NCBI GenBank assembly: GCA_963575745.1
Contig: CAUYUJ010015714.1
Span: forward strand, 200,001-264,000
From: Prorocentrum cordatum
Lineage: Eukaryota; Sar; Dinophyceae; Prorocentrales; Prorocentraceae
Direction of reading: 5' to 3'
DNA: 64,000 nucleotides
This document shows, piece by piece, positions 41,935 through 54,400 of the stretch (position 1 is the stretch's first letter; the number at the start of each line of letters is the position of its first letter). The translations under genes were made by a program, and so were the position numbers. Under the pieces are notes generated by a model. That model was not told where the DNA came from and did no database searches. It was given only the letters and a program-made list of their open reading frames with translations.

Positions 41935-44249
41935 ACGGACGCCACATTACCAGCAACAGTTGTCAGTCGCAAGCAGGTGTAGCGTGCGTCGGGTGCACTC
42001 GCGACCGCCCATGCCGCACACTGCTGCGGGATTCGAAGAAGAGGCGTCAGGACCACGGCGCACTCATGATTCGTTCCTCACAGCAGCGTTTGGAGTTTGG
42101 GAGCACGTAGTATTAAGTCTGGCCTGTCCCTCTACAGGGGGAATCTTGAAAATAGTTGTTTTCTTATCAAAAAAGAAATTCTAATAATAATACTAATAAT
42201 ATGGGGACGATGTGTTGATGATTTGTTGGCTATGCTCGAGTACGTTGTGAGTATTTTAAATGTTTGCTCACAGGCCCGCCTGTAGGGGGACATGCCCGAC
42301 CTGCACGTGGTGCGGTGCTCGAGCGAGCAGTGAGTCCAGATGGTGCGCGATCGGCCGGGCGCCTCCTCTGCGCCAGGCTGGCACGCGGCCGAGCCGTCTC
42401 CTGGCATGCGCGCGGGTGTGCTCCCGTGCCAGCTGCCCAATTGTCGGGGGCGGACAGAACCCCCAACAGTGACACGTCGATTAGTGAATTGTCCGTTTTC
42501 GGTTCTCGAGATGGCGCCGCGGCCGTTGTTTTCCAGGCTTGCGCCCGCCAGGTTTGGGCCTCAGGTCGTTTTCACTAAACCACGTTTTACTAAAGGGAGG
42601 TCTGTCCATCCCCGAAATTGGCCCAGATGCCCAGCTGGCCCAAAGACGGTCTGCAAAGGGTGCACAGTTGGCCCAGATGCCTCCGACGAGGTAGGACCCC
42701 AAGACGACCTCAAGACGGCCAGGGAGGCTTGCCAGTTGGCCTGGCACGCGCCGGGGGTGTTTTCTTGTTGTGCGAGTATTCAGCTTGTCTGGGTGCGGCC
42801 GACCAGAGCGGAAACACAACAGAAACGCCAAACAGGAAAACGCTGCCCGTGCACGAAACGAACAGAACACGGAGTGACACAGCGGGAAGGAATACATTGT
42901 CGAAGCGGCTTAAACACGATCGGCGCTTGTGGGGCAGTTGGACATGCATTGAACACTCGCTGACAACTCATTCAGTAACAACGCGGCACGGCGCAGGCCA
43001 GGTCTGGATCCGAAATCGGAAAATCAGTTGTCACCGAAAACGAATCAACAACGGATTTTAAATCGTAAGAGCAAGGCAGGTCGAAAACCATCAAAGTGGG
43101 CAGAAACATGTTGCCAACACAAAAAAACGTCGGTCCTGAAACTGAAATGAACACCCCTAACGTTTGTCAGAACACCTAAGGCCTGGTGTGTACATTATGT
43201 CCCAGATGGCTCTACGAGGAACCCCCGGAGGGATTCACGAGGCTCGAATCATTGGTCGTTGGTGCTCATTTCGTTTTTCAATGACTTTCAAGTTCTCACC
43301 TTTACTGGTTTCGGGCAGCCCACGACAGCCCAAGATGTCCCAAGTATCGCGCCCAGACGACCCAAACGGCCCCCGCAAGGGGGCAACATGACAGCCCCGA
43401 GACGGCCTAACAGGACACCCAGACGTCCCCAAAGGGCCGCAAGAAGGTCATGGGTGCCCAGGAAGCAGTTACCACGCAATTTGGCAACTTCAGGCCCGGA
43501 GAGATGAATTTCTCTGCTCAAGTGTTCGTGGCTCGAGGACTGCGGTCCTGTGGGACACGGGTCTCAGACCCTGGATAACTCCCCGGGAGAAGGCCTCCAT
43601 CTTGGGATCTTGGGCCCTTTTTTGACGGCCCCAGGATTCGGAAAGGGGTTTGTGGGGGCCGAGCGCGGCGCAACCTATTCAGGACATGTTTGCTTTCAGT
43701 ATCCTTTGAACTATTCACTTCAGGTTGGGTCGTGGCTGGGAGCGCGGGCCAAGCAGTCCCGAAGCCCGAGGCCTACCCTCCCACCTGGGAGGGGGCATTT
43801 TCCACCGCTAGATCTTGGGCAGGAGGAGGGCTTGGAAAGGGGAGTTGAGATTATTGGCAGCTGCAGCCTGCCTTGACGCGGTGGAGACCTGGGCAGGGAG
43901 ACATTGTGGGTCCCCAATTTTGATTCCTGTTGTTTGTCTCACGTTGTGGGGGATTGTTGCGCTTCGAGGTTCTTGGCATCCGCCTCTGGGTGGTGCAGGC
44001 GGTGCTTCTGCTCGGAAACTGACGGGAGTTCACCTGCAGGACAATGCGAAGATCGGCAAATTCTCGCCGTGAGTTGCATTCGCTTCTCTTTCGCGCCTAT
44101 GGTCGTTCGAGCGGGCGTTGAGTTCCAGGACATTTCTGCCTTGCCGTGGCCGCTGACAGGCCCCGCACATTGTAGCCAGTTCGAACGGTTGGCTCACGTG
44201 CAGTTGATGTACACGTACCATGATGCTTGATGCAATTCAGTTTAGTTCC
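41935..44249. other. 3' region of the cyclase and unassigned unique sequence
   Basis: No recognised gene. Overlapping ORFs of up to 207 codons (42340-42963) and 108 codons (43550-43876) carry no motif. A short CCCAAACGGCCCCCGCAAGG-type patch at 43330-43450 resembles the intron minisatellite. An AT-rich stretch lies at 42160-42205. Confidence 0.35.
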
Positions 44250-44495
44250 CAACCATCCTGCGGTGCTGGGTCCCCGTTTTGAACAGACGGTCCCCACGTC
44301 TCCTCCTCTCCTCTCCTCCTCCTCCCCCTCTTCCTCCAAGTTCATATGCCGCCCCCCCTGCACTTTGGCACACACTCCTCACACGCTTCGTGGCCCCATA
44401 GGAAGCTCCACCCAAGGCCCCAGTGGCTGCGTTCGCATGCCGCCCCCCTCTACTTTGGCCCACCCCTCAAACGCTTCGTGGCCCCATCTCAGAGG
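44250..44495 (+). repeat. 80-bp satellite array head and two monomers
   Basis: CCAACCATCCTGCGGTGCTG, CCCCGTTTTGAACAGACGG and a TCC tract (44300-44336) match the array head at 20165-20280. Monomers with CACACGCTTCGTGGCCCC and CTCAAACGCTTCGTGGCC follow at 44366 and 44458. Confidence 0.75.
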
Positions 44496-45430
44496 AGCAT
44501 GAAGTATTGATATTGATAGTTTTCCACATTTCCAGGTTTTCCTGTTCTTCCGCGCAGGTTTCAGGGACGAATGGCCGAGCGCGTTCCGTCGCGCAGGTTC
44601 TTCGCGTGATGTTCGCGGTGCATTTTCCGCGCATCGGAGCGCCCTCGAAGATTCCAAGCTGCATGCTGGGTTGCTCTTGGGGGGTCCGCGAGTCGCAGCT
44701 GCCGTGGCGCTGTTTTCGAGGTAGCCCCTTCGAGTGCTGTTCGCGGGCGCAACGCGCGGCGCGCGCTGCGCCTAATCGCGCGCGGCGCGGCGCGTGCATC
44801 AGCCGGCCGCGCCCGTCGGACCGCCCGGACATTAGTTCCTGATTATAGAATGTGTCAGCGAATGTTTCCTTTTTTTCTTCGCGCAAGCGTTTCCGGAATT
44901 TGTCAAAAAGGAGCCCGGAAATTTTCAAAAAACAGTTATGAGGGGTGGAATGCGCCCGCTGCGCAGGACATCTGAAGAATTCTGAAATCCGGAATTATTC
45001 AAAATGGATTCCGGAATTTTTCAAAATCGATCCCGGAAATGTTCAAAAACGGTTCTGACATTTTTCGAAAATGGGCCAGACATGTTCAAAAATGTTCCCG
45101 GATTTGTTCAAGTTTCCCCCCGGAGAATTTTCCAGGGTCGCGCATGATTTGCCTTGCCAGGTCTTCGGGAATCCGCCGAGGCGCGCGGTGCGCGGCGGCG
45201 GGCGATGGGACGGTGCGCCGCCGTCCCCCCCGTGCTCGGAAACGAAAAAGGGGGTCAGCAACTGCCAAGTAACACCTTACGGGCGACCACTCGATTGCGA
45301 ATGGGTGACCGACCAGCGACGCCAGCCAGAGTAGACAATACTCGACGCAAAGTGTACCCCGCGCGAAGGCTGTTAGAAATCCCGGAATTTCCGGAACGTA
45401 TCAATAGCACATTGTGTCAATAGGTTCTTG
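44496..45430. other. Unique sequence with a ~30-bp TTCAAAA repeat at 44890-45125
   Basis: 44890-45125 holds about seven degenerate copies of CCGGAATTTTTCAAAA(T/A). The rest (44500-44880, 45130-45430) is GC-rich with no recognised gene. Confidence 0.5.
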
Positions 45431-45439
45431 TCGTCCTAC

Positions 45440-47190
45440 CATCGGGAGCTCCACCCAAGGCCCCCGTGGTTGCGTTCACACGCCGCCCCCCCTCTACTTT
45501 GGCACACCCCTCACCCGCTTCGTGGCCCCATGGGGAGCTCCACCCAAGGCCCCAGCGGTTGCGTTCACGTGCCGCCCCCCCCCACCCACCCCACCCCCCC
45601 ACCCCACTCTGGCACACCCCTCATACGTTTCGTGGCCCCATTTGGAGCTCCACCCAAGGCCCCAGTGGCTGCGTTCGCATGCCGCCCCCCCCTCCACAGC
45701 GGCACACCCCTTGCACGTTTCGTGACCCCATCTGGAGCTCCACCCAAGGCCCCAGTGGTTGCGTTCACACGCCGCCCCCCAAACCGCTCACACGCTTCGT
45801 GGCCCCACAGCACCCAAGGCAGCAGTGGCTGCGTTCACATGCCGCCCCCCCTCCACGTTGGCACACCCCTTGCACGTTTCGTGGCCCCCTAAGGAGCTCC
45901 ACCCAAGGCAGCAGTGCTGCATTCACATGCCGCCTCCCTGTCCACGTTGGCACACCCCTTGCACGTTTCGTGGCCCCATAGGAAGCTCCACCCAAGGCCC
46001 CAGTGGCTGCGTGCGCATGCCGCCCCCCCCCCCCCCCCCCCACGTTGGCACATCCCTTGCACGTTTCGTGGCCCCATCGGGAGCTCCACCCAAGGCCCGC
46101 ATGCCGCCCCTCCTCCACTTAGGCCCACCCCTCACACGTTTCGTGGCTCCATAGGGAGCTCCCCCGAAGGCCCCAGAGGCGGTGTCCGCATGCCGCCCCC
46201 CGAAGGCCCCAGTGACGGTGTCCGCATGCGTTTCCCCAACCCAGTACAGCGCTCCGTGGCCCCATAAGAAGCCCCACTAAAGGCCCTAGTGGGGGTGCCC
46301 GCATGCGTTCCCCCCACCCAGTGCAACGTCTCGTGGCCCCACAGGGAGCTCCACCGAATGCCCCAGTGGCGGTGTCCGCATGCGTCGTGGCTCGTGGCCC
46401 TGCAGGGAGCCCCACCGAAGGCCCCAGTGGCGGTGTCCGCATACGGTTCTCCACCGAGCACACCGTTTCGTGGGAGCTCCATCGAAGGCCCCAGCGGCTG
46501 TTTCCGTATGTTTTTCCCCCACCCAGTAGACTGCTCATTGGTCACGTAGGGAGCTCCACCGAATGCCGCAGTGGCGTTGTTCGCATGCGTCTCACCCACC
46601 CGGTACCGTGTTTCGTGGCCCCGTAGGGAGCTCCATCGAAGGCCCCAGTGGCGGTGTCCGCATGCTTTTCCCCTACCCAGTACAACGCTTCGTCGCCTCA
46701 AAGGGAGCTCCACCGAAGGCCCCAGTGGCGGTGTCCGCATGCGTTTCGCCCACCCGCTTCAGCGTCTCGTGGCCCTACAAGGAGCCCCATCGAAGGCCCC
46801 AGTGGCGGTGTTCGCATGCGTCCCCCCGCCCAGTACAACGCTATGTGACCCCAGTGGGAGCTCCACCGAAGGCCTCAGTGGCGGTGTTCGCCTGCGTCCC
46901 CCACACCCAGTGCAGCGCTTCGTGGCCCCATAAGGAGCTCCACCGAAGGCCCCAGTGTCGGTGTTCGCATGCGCCCCCCCCGCTCAGCACAGCGCGTCGT
47001 GGCCCCATAAGGAGCTCGACCGAAGGCCCCAGTGGCGACGTTCGCATGGCGGCCCCGCTTCATTTCGGCACACCCATCTCGCGTTTCGTGGCCCCATATG
47101 GAGCGCCACCGGAGGCCTCAGTGGCCGCGCCCGCATGCGTCCCCGCCCCATTTCGGCACACCCTTCAAACCCTTCGCGGCCCCATGAAGA
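45440..47190 (+). repeat. ~80-85-bp satellite array 2 (about 21 units)
   Basis: Monomer: CACTTTGGCACACCCCTCAC, ACGTTTCGTGGCCCCATAGG, GAGCTCCACCCAAGGCCCCA, GTGGCTGCGTTCGCATGCCG plus a C run. The left half carries CCGCCCCCC spacers; the right half changes to GGTGTCCGCATGCGT and GCAGCGCTTCGTGGCC variants, as in array 1. Same superfamily as 20290-21365. Confidence 0.92.
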
Positions 47191-47270
47191 AATCCACCGA
47201 CGGCGATGCCCACAACGGTGATACTCATAACTGCATATGGTTTGGCCCTTCGCCAGGTTGTTGTCATGTA
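47191..47270 (+). repeat. Satellite array tail
   Basis: AATCCACCGACGGCGATGCC, ACAACGGTGATACTCATAAC, TGCATATGGTTTGGCCCTTC matches the tail at 20065-20135, defining the right end of the array. Confidence 0.7.
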
Positions 47271-47884
47271 CCTCGCAGGACAGCTCAGCTGAGCTGCCGT
47301 ACTTCCACGTCTTGTGTTGCACACTTCAGTTGCAATAGACAACTGTTGAATGACGTCACGTGCGCGAAGTCAGGTCTACTCAGCTTCATTTTCAAGAGAC
47401 CACACTGGTCCCCATTTATATCAGGGTGCATCTCCTGGAAGGTTACATTCACCATTGGCGCTGATGCATCCGTGGTCGACAACTGGCCAAATGTGGCATA
47501 ACCCCGCCTGGCCCAGGCGAATCCCACTACATCCAGCTTAATATGGTTTTATCCCAGGCTTAATGCTGATTAATCCGGTCTACTTGCCCCGTAATCGGGC
47601 CGAAGACTTTCCAGAAGTTGCCACCTGACATACCATGTTTTTGCGAAGCAGTCGTCATCTCCTCTTCAACCTTCTGTTCCTCCCCCCGTGGAGCCTTCAT
47701 TCGAGCAGCGCCGTTCTCCTTGCAGGGGCCACGGGGGCCGACCTGGAAAACTGGACTTTCCCCAGATGGGGGCTGCTGGTGACTGGATGCGCCCTAACCA
47801 TCGGAAGGATGCATGTCGAAGAAGAAATATCTGTCGAAGAAACAAGAAACTGCATAACCATAAACTTTCGTAGCTCCGCACAAA
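47271..47884. other. No supported gene
   Basis: Unique sequence. A frame from 47635 begins MFLRSSRHLLFNLLFLPPW, superficially like a signal peptide, but it runs into the hairpin element at 47885 and no domain is visible. It is probably not a gene, though a short exon cannot be excluded. Confidence 0.3.
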
Positions 47885-47980
47885 CTTCTCGGATCGGCTC
47901 TGGGCCCCCCTCCCTGGAGCTCGGAGCGCGCCAGGGGCGGCGCCAGAGGCGCTGCCAGCGGGGCCCAGCGCCGATCCCCA
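47885..47980. mobile_element. Hairpin element, GGATCGGCGCTGG family, copy 2
   Basis: Arms TCGGATCGGCTCTGGGCCCC and GGGGCCCAGCGCCGATCC around a GC-rich loop containing CGCGCCAGGGGCGGCG. The reverse complement aligns along its length with the core of copy 1 (about 35698-35792), including GGCGCCTC and GCCGCCCCTGGCGCGCTC. The left outer flank CTGCATAACCATAAACTTTC resembles that of copy 1. Confidence 0.7.
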
Positions 47981-48645
47981 AAATGGCCTACGCCGTGAAA
48001 AACGCACACGAGCCTCGTGGTACTCTCCTCGGCGGCGAGCCCAGGTGGGGAAGGCAGCGGGGGCAGGCCTTCTCGGATAGCTCGGAAGGCCCCCGGCCCT
48101 CTGAGCAACGTTCCGAGCCCTACCCGAAGACAGGCGGCTTCGCAGAAGGCCACGGCGCTTCTGAGAAGCCTGCCGCCTTCCGAGAAAGCCTGCCCCTCTG
48201 ACCGCCCCCCCCCGGCGCGCCGCCGACCCCAGACCCTCGACGTCATTCTTTTTTCACGACGTGGGCCCCCAGCTGTCGGGACCCATTCCCCGGGACCAGC
48301 TTTTCATCCCGAGTCGTTGTCTGACGGTCCCGCGGGCCGGGTAGGGGCCCTCAGAGCCCGAAAGTAGAGAAGCGCATTCCGTCATGATTTCTTAACTGAA
48401 GGGCTGCCGCCTCTGCCGCCGACTCAAGGAGAGGCAGCGTGTCCGAAGTTCACGAATCAAGGGTTCTTCCATTCTTCCAGTTGCATGCGTGTTCGGTTGG
48501 CCACGAACGGCAGTGAATCAGGGGACGACGGGAAGGGCGCCCGTGGCCTGGGTGGTCCGCGGGAACTTGTGAGTCGTCGTGCCTTTTCGGAGATTTGTTT
48601 GCCCTGAGTTGCTTCTGCTTATGGTCCCTCTGGACATTTTGATCT
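47981..48645. other. No supported feature
   Basis: GC-rich sequence with ORFs on both strands and no motifs. Confidence 0.35.
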
Positions 48646-49548
48646 TCGTCGGGGAGTCACGTCGGACCGAGCCGAGTGGGGATGCCGAGGCGAGGTCGGA
48701 GGGCCAGGTGGGGGGGCCAGGTGGGTTGTCAGGCTGGGTTCCAGGCCCCGGTCACGGCGGGTTCCGGGCCAGGAGTTGTCGGGTTGGTCCCTCGAATCAA
48801 TGGCCAGAGCGCGGGGATGCCGAGGCAAGGTGGGGGGAGGCCAGGTGGGGGGCCCGGTGGGAGGTCACGGCGGGTTTCAGGCTAGGAATTTTCGGGTGGG
48901 TGGTCCCCAGGACAGATCGTCAGAGTGTGAATGTCGAGGCGAGGTGGGACGGCCATGTGGGGGTCAGGGTGGGTGCTAGGCCAGGAAGTGTTAGAGGGTG
49001 GTCCCCAGAACAGATAGCCAGGGACTGGGGGTGCCGGGGCGAGGTCGGGGGGCCAAGTGGGGGCGCGACGTGGGTTCCGGGCAAGGAATCGTCGGGTCGG
49101 TGGCCCCCAGAAGAGATAGCCTGAGTGTGGAAAACCGAGGCGAGGTCGGGGGGGCCAGGTGGGGGGTTCAGGGTTGGTTCCGGGCCACGAATTGTCTGTT
49201 GGGTGGCCCCAGAACAGATAGCCAGAGGCTGGGGGTGCCGGGGTTCTGGGCCAGGAATTGTCGGTGGGTGGTCCCAGAATCAATCGCCAGAGAGCGGGGA
49301 TGCCGAGAGTCGAGGTTTGGGTACCGGGTATGGGAGCCCAGTGGAGGATCAGGGTGGGTTCCGGGCGAGGAATCGCGGGGTGGGTGGTCCCCAGGACAGA
49401 TAGCCAGAGCGGAGGGGGCGCCAAGGCGAGGTCGGGGGGGCCAGCTGGGGGCGCGCGGTGGGGATAAGGGTGGCTTCCGGGTCAGGCATTGTCGGATGGG
49501 TGGCCCGAGGAAAAGATAGCCATATTGCGGGGACGCCGAAGCGAGGTG
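48646..49548. repeat. ~110-bp satellite GGGCCAGGAATTGTCGGGTGG...GACAGATAGCCAGA, array 1
   Basis: About eight units: GGTTCCGGGCCAGGAATTGT, CGGGTGGGTGGTCCCCAGAA, CAGATAGCCAGAGTGTGGGG, ATGCCGAGGCGAGGTCGGGG, GGCCAGGTGGGGGGTCAGGG. It continues without a break into segment S', whose first 130 bp is one more unit. Confidence 0.9.
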
Positions 49549-49755
49549 TGGGGGGGCGCGTGGTAGGGCCAGGTGGCGGGTCAGAGTTGGTTCTGAGCCA
49601 GGAGTTGTCGGTGTCCTCAGAACAGATCGCCAGATGGTGGGATGCCGAGGCGAGGTCGGGGGACCAGGTCGAGACAACGACTCCTGGAACCAGCGGTCGC
49701 CGTCGTGGATTTGGACAGTTCCCGCGCTGGAGCTGGCAATGCGTCGGGGTCAGCG

Positions 49756-51371
49756 ATGGAAGCGCAGCCCGTCACCGACGCTGTCGGCGACGCCGCCCCC
49801 GCGCCTGGCGCGGAGTTCAGCGCCCGCGAGCTGCCTGCCGGAGATGCCGAATTTAATCCTGGAGCGCCCCGAGGTAATGGTGTTACGGAAAGGGGTAGTT
49901 ATATCCCCGCGGTTGACTTTGGGGTCGTCGACGGGCCGCTCTTGTTCCCGATGGATACGGAAACGAATTGGGTTTTCGAGTGAATCAAGAAGTTCCAGAA
50001 GACGAAATTCTTCGCAACCGCTGCGAAGCAATTTCGCACGTGCGATTTTGGAACGGGCCAGCATGCACAAGGCAGGTACTTTGCGCAGCGCCCGACGTTA
50101 ATCTGCAAGAGGCGCATCGTTCGGCAAGCACGGAAAATCAACATGGAAGGTTGGCACCGAGGGCAATCCGCCCAGCATCACCGCTCCCATTGACAGTCAC
50201 ATGGGCGGCGTCACCCTGAATTCATTGCCGCAAAAGTTGGCCTCTTCCAAATTTGCGACCCAGAGAATCAGCGCGCTGGGCACAGGAAGCAACGGCTCCT
50301 TACTTGGAGCAGCCCTGCGTCAAGCATGGCGCCCCGTGGAAACACTCGGCGTCCAACTTTTTCCCCGACCTGGCGGAGGGGGTCCCGTTTAATGTTCCCC
50401 TGTGGGGGGCATCTGGGGGGCGCCCCGGGGACGCGGCCCCGGCCGCGCGGCGAACGATGGCGGAAGCCGGCGGAAGACGGCCCCTCTTCGGCAGACGCAC
50501 TTCCGCGCGGCACGGGCGGCCCCAAGATGCTCCATAAGATGGTCCAAAAGGGCTACGAGTCGCCTACTGTTCGGACCAGACCATCCCAGATGGCTCCCAC
50601 ACGGCCCAGACAGCCCTGAATAGGCTCCGCGAGGCTTCCCAGAAGGGGTTCCAAGAGGGCTCCGAGAGCCAAGAATTTTTGATTTCCAGTGGGGGTTCTG
50701 ATTTTTTTCGCGCGCGCGCCTCGTCGGCTCCCCGACGCTCCAGGGCGGCCCCAAAGGCCCGACAGATCCCCCCAGGACAACCTCAGAGACCTCTAAGAGG
50801 CCCCCAAGAGAGCGCCCAGACGGTCCAAGACGCCCCCAAGACGGCCCAAGAGGCCTCCAAGACGTCTCCTCGAAGGCTTCAGGAACGCCCAAAAAAAGAG
50901 ACCCAAGAGGGGGGGGGGGGCAGGGGCGGACATTTTTGGCTCTCCGCCCCAAAAGCTTCCCAAGAGGAAGCCCCTAGAGGCCCCTGCCCCAGAGGGACCC
51001 GAGACGGACGGAGACGCCCCAGGGCCCGAATGCTGCCCATCGGCAGGGCTCCAAGATGGTCGGAGACGCCCCGACAAAGAGGCACGGCATCAAACGGACA
51101 GCACGAGGGCCAGCATGACGCGCCTTAAAGCGGCGCAGCGTCAAACTGACAACACGGGAATCAGCGCCGTGCGCTATCTGCCCCGCAAGCCGTGCCCCCG
51201 TGCCCTCCAAGGTCGGGGTTCGCGGCAATATCAGGTCTGGCGCTGAAGACACTGGCGATCTCCAAGCTCGCGGCATCAGTCGGGGGGGCAGAGGGCTGGG
51301 TCGACGCGGAGAATATTGTCGCGATTTGCAAGCGCACCGCCGACCGGTTCCGCAAGGGAAAGGAACGGTGA
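49756..51371 (+). CDS. Predicted three-exon gene in segment S, copy 2; unknown 168-aa product
   Basis: The counterpart of the model at 17081-18741: exon 1 49756-49971 (MEAQPVTDAVGDAAP...), exon 2 50197-50350 (RHPEFIAAKVGLFQICDPEN), exon 3 51235-51371 (LALKTLAISKLAASVGGAEG ... RFRKGKER, TGA at 51369). All three exons keep length and phase and both GT and AG positions are conserved. Changes from copy 1 include Leu to Pro and Phe to Ile in exon 2 and Gly to Trp in exon 3. No family is recognised and no selection is evident. Confidence 0.33.
50351..51234 (+). repeat. Intron-borne repeat (GT...TATCAG family), copy in segment S'
   Basis: 884 bp, starting GTCCAACTTTTTCCCCGACC and ending GGCAATATCAG. 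It shares both termini with the cyclase intron and carries the AAGACGGCCCAAGAGGCCTC interior. Confidence 0.7.
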
Positions 51372-51487
51372 GGCGACCCCCTCATGACATGGGACATGGG
51401 CGAGGCGCGCGAAGTCCCATCTCGCGCGCGCCGCGGAAGGGGGCCCCGTCGATCCAAAGGGGGGGCAGCGCCCGAGGCGGAGTCGCA

Positions 51488-54400
51488 TGGGGGCGAGAGC
51501 AGCGCCAGCGGTGGCAGCGGCGAGGAGCCAGGGTGTTTTTTTGAGCACGCGCTGCCATCTTATTTTCCGGCGCGTAGACGCGTTCTGTTCCACGTTGGCC
51601 GGCGCCGCGGGATCGCCCGGCCGCCTTTCGGCGCCCGAGTGCCCCGCCCGCAAAGGCGCGCGCCGAACGCCGCCGGGTGGGGGGGGGGGCGCGCGGGGGG
51701 CGCAGCAGAAAAAAAGGGCAGTTGCAAGAGAATATAATCAGGAGGAGAGGGCGGTATTTCAAGGAGAATCAGGAAGGGGGGGCGATGGGCACGACGAAGA
51801 GGGGGGGGAGAAGGAGGAGAAGCCGCGGCGATGGTCGCGCGCGTCGCCCACGAGGAGGAGTGGCGGAGGAGCCGGGAGAAGAAGGAGGCGTCTTTTTGCG
51901 CGCGTTGTCGCCGACGGCGCGCTCCCCATTCAGTCGCGACTTTCGTCGCTAACTGCCGCCTGCCACCCCGCGCGCCGCAGCCGCGTCGGCGCCTCGGGGC
52001 CCCGCTTCGGGCGGCGTCCCGCCCGGGCAGGGCGGCCGCAAAGGCGTCGCAGAACATGCGAGTGCTTCCCGACGGCGCCGACGCCCCAGCTCGGCTCGAT
52101 GCCGCGGCCGACCTCGCCGAGAAGGACTCGGGCGAGGTGCCCCAGACCACCGCGGCGCGTCTGGGCGCTGATGCGCCGGGGCCGCGGGGCGCCGGGGGCG
52201 GCGTCGGCCGCGGCCGCGCGCCTGCGCTGGGCGAGATTGGTTGGCGAAGATATAAACGAACGTGGGCTCGCGCGAGAAGCCAGCTTTTCCCTGGGCCAAA
52301 TGGGCCGCGCGTTTGGCGCGATTGGCGCGGGCGCCCCGTCGCGTTCGGGAGGCCGGAAACAAGTCCCACTTGAACTCGCGCGGCACTGCGCCCGCGCGGA
52401 GGCCGAGGTGCATGAACGGCCCCCGCAACGCATTGCGTCGGGGCAAGAGCGGAGAGCGGCGCCGCCGGCGCCGCCCTCGAAGCGCCCAAGGAGAACGGCC
52501 ACGGCCGGCATCTTGAACGACGGCGCCCGGCCCGCTGGCGCACGAAGCTCGGGGGCGCGCCCGGCGCCGCGTCTCCGCGCGGCCGGTGAATGCGAGATCG
52601 CTGTGCCGGCGGCGCGGCGGCCCGCGCGGCGGGCCCGCGCGCGGTTTGCGGGCGTCGAAGTCAGCGGAAGTTTCATTGCTGAGCGCGTCGCCCCGCTGCG
52701 CCTCCATTCCGAGCCGCGCGCCCTTTGGGTCGGCGCAATGGCGCGGACCTGCGTCGCCGCCGAAGTCGTCGGCGCATCTTCGTCCCGTCGAGAGTCCGCG
52801 AGCGGGTGGGCCGCGACGATCGGGCGCCCCCCCGCTGCCCCGCCGACGCGGCGTCGCATTTGGCCGCGGCCGCGCAGGGGCCGCGCGACGCCCGCGACAG
52901 CTCTTCGACACCGTGGCTGGTCAGAGTGAGCGACAGGACGTTGGCGGGCAATTGCGCGGCGCCCCGGCCCTGCTGGTGAGCGCGGAGAAGAGCGCCGCGG
53001 CTTCCATCCAACTGCTCGATCCGCCGACGCGCTGCCAGTGCTCGGCGCTACATCGAGGCCGTCGGGCTCGCGAGAAAGATGCCCGGATGCCGACGCATCG
53101 AGAATGGGTTTACTTATATATATAGGGGAGCTGGCGCTCAAGGGCGGCACTCATTCGGCATGTTGGCTTGGGGGGGGGGGACTTCGGTAATGGGCGCCCT
53201 CCGCGGCGCGTCGCAGACTTAGATGCGCGCGCTGACGTCCGAGATCCGTCTTCCTCGTCGCCCCTTCCGCGACGAAGGGTGCGCCCGAGAATTCTCGCGC
53301 GCTGCCAGCGCGTCGCCCGCGGCCGCGCTGCGTTATCAGGGCCCCGAGTTCTGCGTCTCGATTGTCTACCTGGTTGCATTTCGCAAACGCAGCAATTGTC
53401 GATTCGGGCTTTCAGGGGCTCGCTGATACGCCGCTCATTTCGAGGGGCGGTTCGGGGTGGCGACGATGAGGGGGGCGACTAACTTGATGCGCGACAGCAG
53501 GGATGGGGGGGGCGAAGATGAGGCGGAGGGGGGGGGGGCGGCGAGGGCGATGAAGAGGTGGCGGAGGCGCCGCGAGGAGAGCGGAGAAGGCTCGGGGCCC
53601 AGGAGGAGGAAGCGGGGGCTTCCTTTCCAGGAGAACGCACCCATGCGACACCATGAATTGCGCCGACAAATGGGGGGGCGCAGTCATGAGAGCGCGCGAG
53701 AGGCAGCGGGCCCGACGCGGCTTCTACACGCGCGACTGCGCGGTCGGGGCAGACGATGGCGGGGGCGAGAGCGACGGCGCCGAGGGCCTCCGCAGCCTGC
53801 TCGAGGACAGCGGGCCCGACTAACTATATCAGGCGCCGCTTCGCGGGGCGCTCGTCGCGGCGAGTCGCCGACTGGGGCGCGGCGGTCAGCGGAAAGATGC
53901 GCGAGGCCCCCAAGGCGATCTCGTCTTGCCTGCCCGAGGGCGTCGCGCGGGGCCGCCTTGGGGCCGCTGCCTCGAAGCCTGAACTTGATGGCGATATCGG
54001 CGCATTCGCCGAGTGGAGCGATGAGTGCTGGGCGGTCCATCGCCACTGCGCCGCCGAAGAAGATGGGCGGGCGGCCTGGCGCCGCTGCGGCGATTCTGGG
54101 TCGGCTCGATCGGCGGCCGCAGGTATTGGCGGAGCACGCCCACCGTGGCGCTGCAACGAAGGAGTCGCATGGGAAGTGCAAGAGAATGGCCGGGGTTTCC
54201 CTCGCGAGCGCAACCCGCCAGGCCACTGGGGGGGGCCGTGCTCGTCGCGCTCAAGATGGTGCCGACGTGCGCGTGCTATTGCACCGAGAAGCGCGCGCGG
54301 CCCCGGCTATGGCGCTCGACACTTCGATGGCGACTGCCAAAGACATCTCAACGAACACGTCGCGCGACGTGCAGGCGCGGGCAATGGCGGACCTCTCGCT

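Larger units (their letters stand above)
49549..51487 (+). repeat. Segmental duplication S, copy 2 (partner 16872-18850)
   Basis: Near-identical to the first copy but without its 23-bp duplication, and with an AGAGG deletion in the intron minisatellite. After 51487 the sequence is unrelated to the first locus. Confidence 0.9.

Noticed and set aside
45270-45330. GAATGGGTGACCGACC resembling the 3' part of 5S rRNA
   Set aside because: Only about 13 bases match, and the A-box region and closing helix are absent upstream and downstream.
47975-47995. Minus-strand CGTAGGCCATTTTGG resembling a spliced-leader relict
   Set aside because: Has an inserted G, lacks the GGCTCAAG end, and sits on the flank of a hairpin element with no ORF following.
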